64,000 nucleotides of DNA from contig NZ_LR824569.1 of NCBI RefSeq assembly GCF_903969135.1, positions 1,922,001-1,986,000 of the forward strand, in the 5' to 3' direction. A program made the translations under genes and the position numbers. The notes beneath the pieces were generated by a model. That model was not told where the DNA came from. It did not search any database and saw only the letters and a list, made by a program, of their open reading frames with translations. How positions within the stretch are numbered: position 1 is the first letter of the stretch; the number at the start of each line of letters is the position of its first letter. Below are positions 61,016 to 64,000 of this stretch, one piece after another. The stretch comes from Chryseobacterium sp. JV274 (GTDB taxonomy: Bacteria; Bacteroidota; Bacteroidia; Flavobacteriales; Weeksellaceae).

Positions 61016-61651
61016 TTAACTTATTTCTATAAATTCAGTAATTATTTTCACTGGTAATTGATTTTGATCATATGCTATATAACTGGCATAAAATCCTTCA
61101 CCATATCCGGTTTCAAAAGCAAATATAGTTCCGGGATGTTCTTTTGCAGGTTTTAGGAACGCATATTGGTCAATAGCTCCATTTTCATCAAAGAAATACT
61201 CATGGAAAAATTCTTCATAGATTCCCATAAAATCTCCGCCTTTGTTTTGATATAATCTCTGTTCAAGCTCGTTGAGGCTATTTTGAGTATCAACATCCAT
61301 AAAACATCCCATCCCACTTTCTACAGGATATCCAAAAATTTCTTCTTTTGCCAGATCTTTTATATTCTGCCCTGCTGTGGTTGCCAGCTTCCATTCTTTA
61401 ATTTCAGAATTATTGAATATAATTTCGGCATAAGCCACACAGTTGCTGTCTCTTTCTTTATGTACTATCACAGAAAAATCTCCCTTTGGAAATTCTGTGG
61501 TGAAAGGCAGCATATCATTGGTGATTAATGGATCGCAGGTAACCAGCTTTCCACTGGAAAGATAAATCTTTCCTGCTTCAAAACTTTCTAACAATGGATT
61601 TTCTACAAAATCCTTCGAGAATAGTTTTTTTATGTTTTCTATATGTGTCAT
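61016..61651 (-). CDS. DUF4241-domain protein
   Basis: A 211-residue protein of the DUF4241 family, function unknown; members occur as immunity or toxin-associated proteins. Visible features include KLVTCDPLITNDMLPF, GDFSVIVHKERDSNCVAYAE, GMGCFMDVDTQNSLNELE and IFAFETGYGEGFYASYIAYD, a Gly-rich C-terminal strand region typical of the family. It follows the GIY-YIG gene with a 5-base gap on the same transcript. Confidence 0.82.
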   Translation of the reverse strand: MTHIENIKKLFSKDFVENPLLESFEAGKIYLSSGKLVTCDPLITNDMLPFTTEFPKGDFSVIVHKERDSNCVAYAEIIFNNSEIKEWKLATTAGQNIKDLAKEEIFGYPVESGMGCFMDVDTQNSLNELEQRLYQNKGGDFMGIYEEFFHEYFFDENGAIDQYAFLKPAKEHPGTIFAFETGYGEGFYASYIAYDQNQLPVKIITEFIEIS

Positions 61652-61656
61652 TTTAT

Positions 61657-62022
61657 TTATTCTTTATTTTCAGTGTCAGGCTGAGCGGAGTCGAAGCCTT
61701 CAGGATTTTTATCTTTAAAATTATCCGCGTGGCTGTCATTCCGGCAAATAGATAGTTCTTTCAGTTTATCCCAATTATCATTTATAATTGCTTCCTTTTT
61801 TTTACGACTCCAGCCCTTCACTTGTTTTTCAAATACTATTGCCTGAATAATATCATTAAACAGATAAAAGAAGACCAGCTCAACCGGTCTTCTTTTATAA
61901 GTATAACTTTCAGGAAATTTTCCTGATTGATGCTGAGAAAATCTCAATTCAATATCATTGGTAACTCCTGTATAATAGGAATTATCGGAACATTTTAAAA
62001 TATATACAAAATATTGTTTCAT
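61657..62022 (-). CDS. GIY-YIG nuclease family protein with a repeat-encoded tail
   Basis: A 121-residue single-domain GIY-YIG protein (UPF0213/YhbQ-like). Motifs: YFVYILKCSDNSYYTGVTND (the YVYIL and YYTG strands), the conserved Arg in LRFSQH and the Glu in FEKQVKGWSRKKKEAII. After residue about 92 the tail (CRNDSHADNF... GFDSAQPD...) is not part of the nuclease fold. It is coded by one arm of a 27-bp inverted repeat and a related word that flanks the gene. The other arm lies eight bases before the ATG. Members are thought to act in genome maintenance, but their substrates are unproven. Confidence 0.88.
   Translation of the reverse strand: MKQYFVYILKCSDNSYYTGVTNDIELRFSQHQSGKFPESYTYKRRPVELVFFYLFNDIIQAIVFEKQVKGWSRKKKEAIINDNWDKLKELSICRNDSHADNFKDKNPEGFDSAQPDTENKE
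61674..61700 (-). repeat. Inverted repeat, left arm (inside the GIY-YIG 3' end)
   Basis: A 27-base sequence beginning TGTCAGGCTGAGCGG (plus strand) is repeated as its exact complement at 62031-62057. This arm codes for the GFDSAQPD tail of the nuclease. Words of this kind (CAGGCTGAGCGNAGTCGAAG) are dispersed in many flavobacterial genomes. Confidence 0.9.
61735..61750. repeat. Degenerate direct repeat word, first copy
   Basis: TGTCATTCCGGCAAAT here and TGACATTCCGACAAAT at 62053-62068 are near-identical 16-mers, in direct orientation. The first copy is in the 3' part of the GIY-YIG gene and the second in the spacer before it. Confidence 0.6.
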
Positions 62023-62030
62023 CTTTCAAA

Positions 62031-62057
62031 AAGGCTTCGACTCCGCTCAGCCTGACA
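62031..62057 (+). repeat. Inverted repeat, right arm (in the GIY-YIG leader)
   Basis: The exact complement of 61674-61700 lies eight bases before the ATG of the GIY-YIG gene. If the two arms are on one message, they could pair across the whole coding sequence. Confidence 0.9.
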
Positions 62058-62089
62058 TTCCGACAAATTAACCTATTATTAGGCAATTT

Positions 62090-64000
62090 TTACAAACTTT
62101 TCAGTTTCTCTTCAAGGATCGCAATTTTATCCTGAGCATCTTTCTGCTTCTTACGTTCCACTTCTACAACTTCTGGTTTAGCATTGGCAACAAACTTTTC
62201 ATTGGAAAGTTTCTTATCTACTGAAATTAAGAATCCTTTTAAATATTTCAATTCCTCTTCAGTTTTTACTTTTTCTTCTCCTAAATCCAAGTTTTCACTT
62301 AAAGGAATAGAAACTTCAGTTGCTCCTACCAGGAAGGTAAAGCTTGGCTTATCTGTTTTCTGCCCAAAATGGATCTCAGAAATATTAGCCAATTTTCTTA
62401 CTACGGCTTCATTCGCAAATTCAGAAGCATTGGTATATACCTCAACAGTTTCTCTTGGCGAAATTCCTTTTGTCTGGCGGTAATTTCTAACTCCAGAAAT
62501 CAATTCAGCTGTGATTTCAAAGTTTTTAATAACCTCTTCACTAAAGTTATCAGCATTCTTCTGCTGGGCAATAACAAGCGCTTCATCAATACTTCTTTCA
62601 GAAATCAACTGCCAGATTTCTTCAGACTGGAATGGCATGAACGGATGAAGCAGCTTCATCAATTCTTCAAAGAAATAGATGGTTTTATTATATACTTCTT
62701 TAGAAATTCCCTCTCCATAGTTAGGCTTGATTGCTTCAAGATACCAACCACAAAAATCATCCCAAATTAATTTATAGATCAAATGCAGCGCATCAGAAAT
62801 TCTGAATTTCTCAAACTGATCATTAATTTCAACGATTGTTTTGTTCAGTTTATTTTCAAACCATTCAATAGCCTGGTGATCTGTAGCAATTGCAGGTTTA
62901 TCTTCATGATTCCACATATTGATCAAACGGAATGCGCTCCAGATTTTCGTCATGAAGTTTCTTCCCTGAAGCATTAGATCTTCATCAAAAAGAAGGTCAT
63001 TTCCAGCTGCAGAACTCAATAAAATTCCTACACGTACACCATCAGCACCATATTTTTCCATTAATTCAATAGGATCCGGAGAGTTTCCTAAAGATTTGGA
63101 CATTTTTCTTCTTTGTTTATCCCTTACAATTCCCGTAAAGTAAACATTCTTGAACGGCACTTCTTTTTTGTATTCCAGCCCGGACATGATCATTCTTGCC
63201 ACCCAGAAGAAAATAATATCAGGGGCAGTTACCAGGTCAGAAGTAGGATAATAATATTTGATATCTTTATTTTCTGGATCTAAAAGTCCTTCAAATACAG
63301 ACATTGGCCATAACCAGGCAGAGAACCATGTATCTAATGTATCCTGATCCTGTCTTAGATTCTCCAGAGTAAGTTCCGGATTTCCGGATTTCTGTTTTGC
63401 TAATTCTAACGCTTCTTCAGCGGTTTCAGCTACTACAAAATCTTCATCTCCTGTTCCGTAGTAAAAAGCAGGAATCTGCTGTCCCCACCATAGCTGACGG
63501 GAAATATTCCAGTCACGGATGTTTTCCATCCAGTGTTTGTAGGTATTTTTAAATTTCTCTGGATAGAATTTCACATCATCATCCATTACCACGTCTAAAG
63601 CAGGCTTAGCAAGATCAGACATCTTAAGGAACCACTGTACAGAAATTTTAGGTTCAATTACCGCACCTGTTCTTTCCGAAGTTCCTACTTTATTTACATA
63701 GTCTTCAGCTTTCAGCAAAAGATCTTTTTCTTCCAGTTCTTTTGCAATCTGCTTTCTTACATCGAATCTGTTTTTCCCTGCATAATGTAATCCATGCTCA
63801 TTAAGATTTCCGTCATCATCCAAAGCATCAATCATTTTCAGCTGATGTCTCTGTCCGATTTCGTAGTCATTCACATCATGTGCCGGCGTAATTTTCAGGG
63901 CTCCAGTTCCGAATTCAATATCAACATATTCGTCTTCAATGATTGGAACTACTCTGTTTACAATCGGTACAATTACATTTTTACCTTTTAAGTGAGCATA
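62090..64000 (-). CDS. valS: Valyl-tRNA synthetase, C-terminal 636 residues (5' end outside window)
   Basis: The frame is open to the right window edge and encodes the back part of a class Ia synthetase. Visible parts: end of the CP1 editing domain (GTGALKITPAHDVNDYEIGQ), DWNISRQLWWGQQIPAFYYG, WFSAWLWPMSVFE, the KMSKS loop (RKMSKSLGNSPDPIEL), anticodon-binding helices (FMTKIWSAFRLINMW) and a C-terminal coiled coil (KKQKDAQDKIAILEEKLKSL). Codons of the first window residues (AHLKGKNVIVPIVNRVVPII) continue in frame before the GTG at 63874. It charges tRNA-Val. The gene is just upstream of the GIY-YIG gene on the same strand. Confidence 0.96.
   Translation of the reverse strand, partial: YAHLKGKNVIVPIVNRVVPIIEDEYVDIEFGTGALKITPAHDVNDYEIGQRHQLKMIDALDDDGNLNEHGLHYAGKNRFDVRKQIAKELEEKDLLLKAEDYVNKVGTSERTGAVIEPKISVQWFLKMSDLAKPALDVVMDDDVKFYPEKFKNTYKHWMENIRDWNISRQLWWGQQIPAFYYGTGDEDFVVAETAEEALELAKQKSGNPELTLENLRQDQDTLDTWFSAWLWPMSVFEGLLDPENKDIKYYYPTSDLVTAPDIIFFWVARMIMSGLEYKKEVPFKNVYFTGIVRDKQRRKMSKSLGNSPDPIELMEKYGADGVRVGILLSSAAGNDLLFDEDLMLQGRNFMTKIWSAFRLINMWNHEDKPAIATDHQAIEWFENKLNKTIVEINDQFEKFRISDALHLIYKLIWDDFCGWYLEAIKPNYGEGISKEVYNKTIYFFEELMKLLHPFMPFQSEEIWQLISERSIDEALVIAQQKNADNFSEEVIKNFEITAELISGVRNYRQTKGISPRETVEVYTNASEFANEAVVRKLANISEIHFGQKTDKPSFTFLVGATEVSIPLSENLDLGEEKVKTEEELKYLKGFLISVDKKLSNEKFVANAKPEVVEVERKKQKDAQDKIAILEEKLKSL

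Noticed and set aside
61674..62057. Insertion sequence with terminal inverted repeats
   Set aside because: No transposase, no target-site duplication, and one arm lies inside the coding sequence; kept as an open question instead.

Overview
The window is a low-GC chromosomal segment from a member of the Bacteroidota, most likely Flavobacteriales of the Chryseobacterium/Elizabethkingia kind. Four things support this: a fused LpxC-FabZ protein, the type IX secretion (T9SS) regulator PorX, a secreted protein with a T9SS C-terminal sorting domain, and promoters of the TTTG / TAnnTTTG type rather than sigma-70 boxes. The assignment below genus-group level is inference. No rRNA, tRNA, CRISPR array or transposase was found.

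Layout. 1-4.7 kb: lipid A genes (lpxD, lpxC-fabZ, lpxA) and an HD-domain hydrolase, all on the minus strand. 5-9.4 kb (plus): an S41 protease, porX, a YciI-like protein and exonuclease III. 9.5-13.5 kb (minus): an RlpA-like protein, a pair of secreted Thr/Ala-rich proteins, and rimO. 13.6-40.0 kb (minus): a surface-polysaccharide locus of about 26 kb, apparently one transcription unit, with a recognisable promoter at 40.05 kb and a terminator at 13.58 kb. 40.3-50.3 kb (minus): recX, glyA, a thioredoxin-reductase-like protein whose 5' UTR is a heptamer repeat array, a GT39-type membrane glycosyltransferase, a zinc-ribbon protein, and a MacAB-like four-gene export operon. 50.7-57.6 kb (plus): class I ribonucleotide reductase (nrdB, small gene, nrdA), a T9SS cargo protein, a DUF72 protein and a small conserved-looking protein. 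57.6-64.0 kb (minus): a membrane protein, an HD phosphohydrolase, an alpha/beta hydrolase, a PfkB kinase, a DUF4241 protein, a GIY-YIG nuclease flanked by a 27-bp inverted repeat, and the 3' part of valS.

The polysaccharide locus reads as a Wzx/Wzy/Wza/Wzc system. A PglF-like dehydratase, a PglE-like aminotransferase, a PglD-like acetyltransferase and a PglC-like phosphoglycosyltransferase could make and load a diacetamido-bacillosamine-type first sugar. A WbpA/WbpO-like dehydrogenase with WbpB, WbpE and WbpD homologues could make UDP-2,3-diacetamido-2,3-dideoxyglucuronic acid. A gene for L-2-hydroxyglutarate oxidase sits inside that set, where it could recycle the 2-hydroxyglutarate that WbpB/WbpE chemistry gives off. 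A 609-residue protein joins a class II glutamine amidotransferase domain to a WbpG/PseA-type sugar amidotransferase, which suggests a self-contained acetamidino-sugar enzyme. A tightly overlapping deacetylase / ATP-grasp / PHP trio looks like a decoration module of unknown chemistry. With two ordinary glycosyltransferases, a trisaccharide repeat is the simplest guess.

The observations most worth checking are the amidotransferase fusion, the hydroxyglutarate oxidase link, the deacetylase/ATP-grasp/PHP trio, the inverted repeats around the GIY-YIG gene, and the heptamer array that makes up a 5' UTR.
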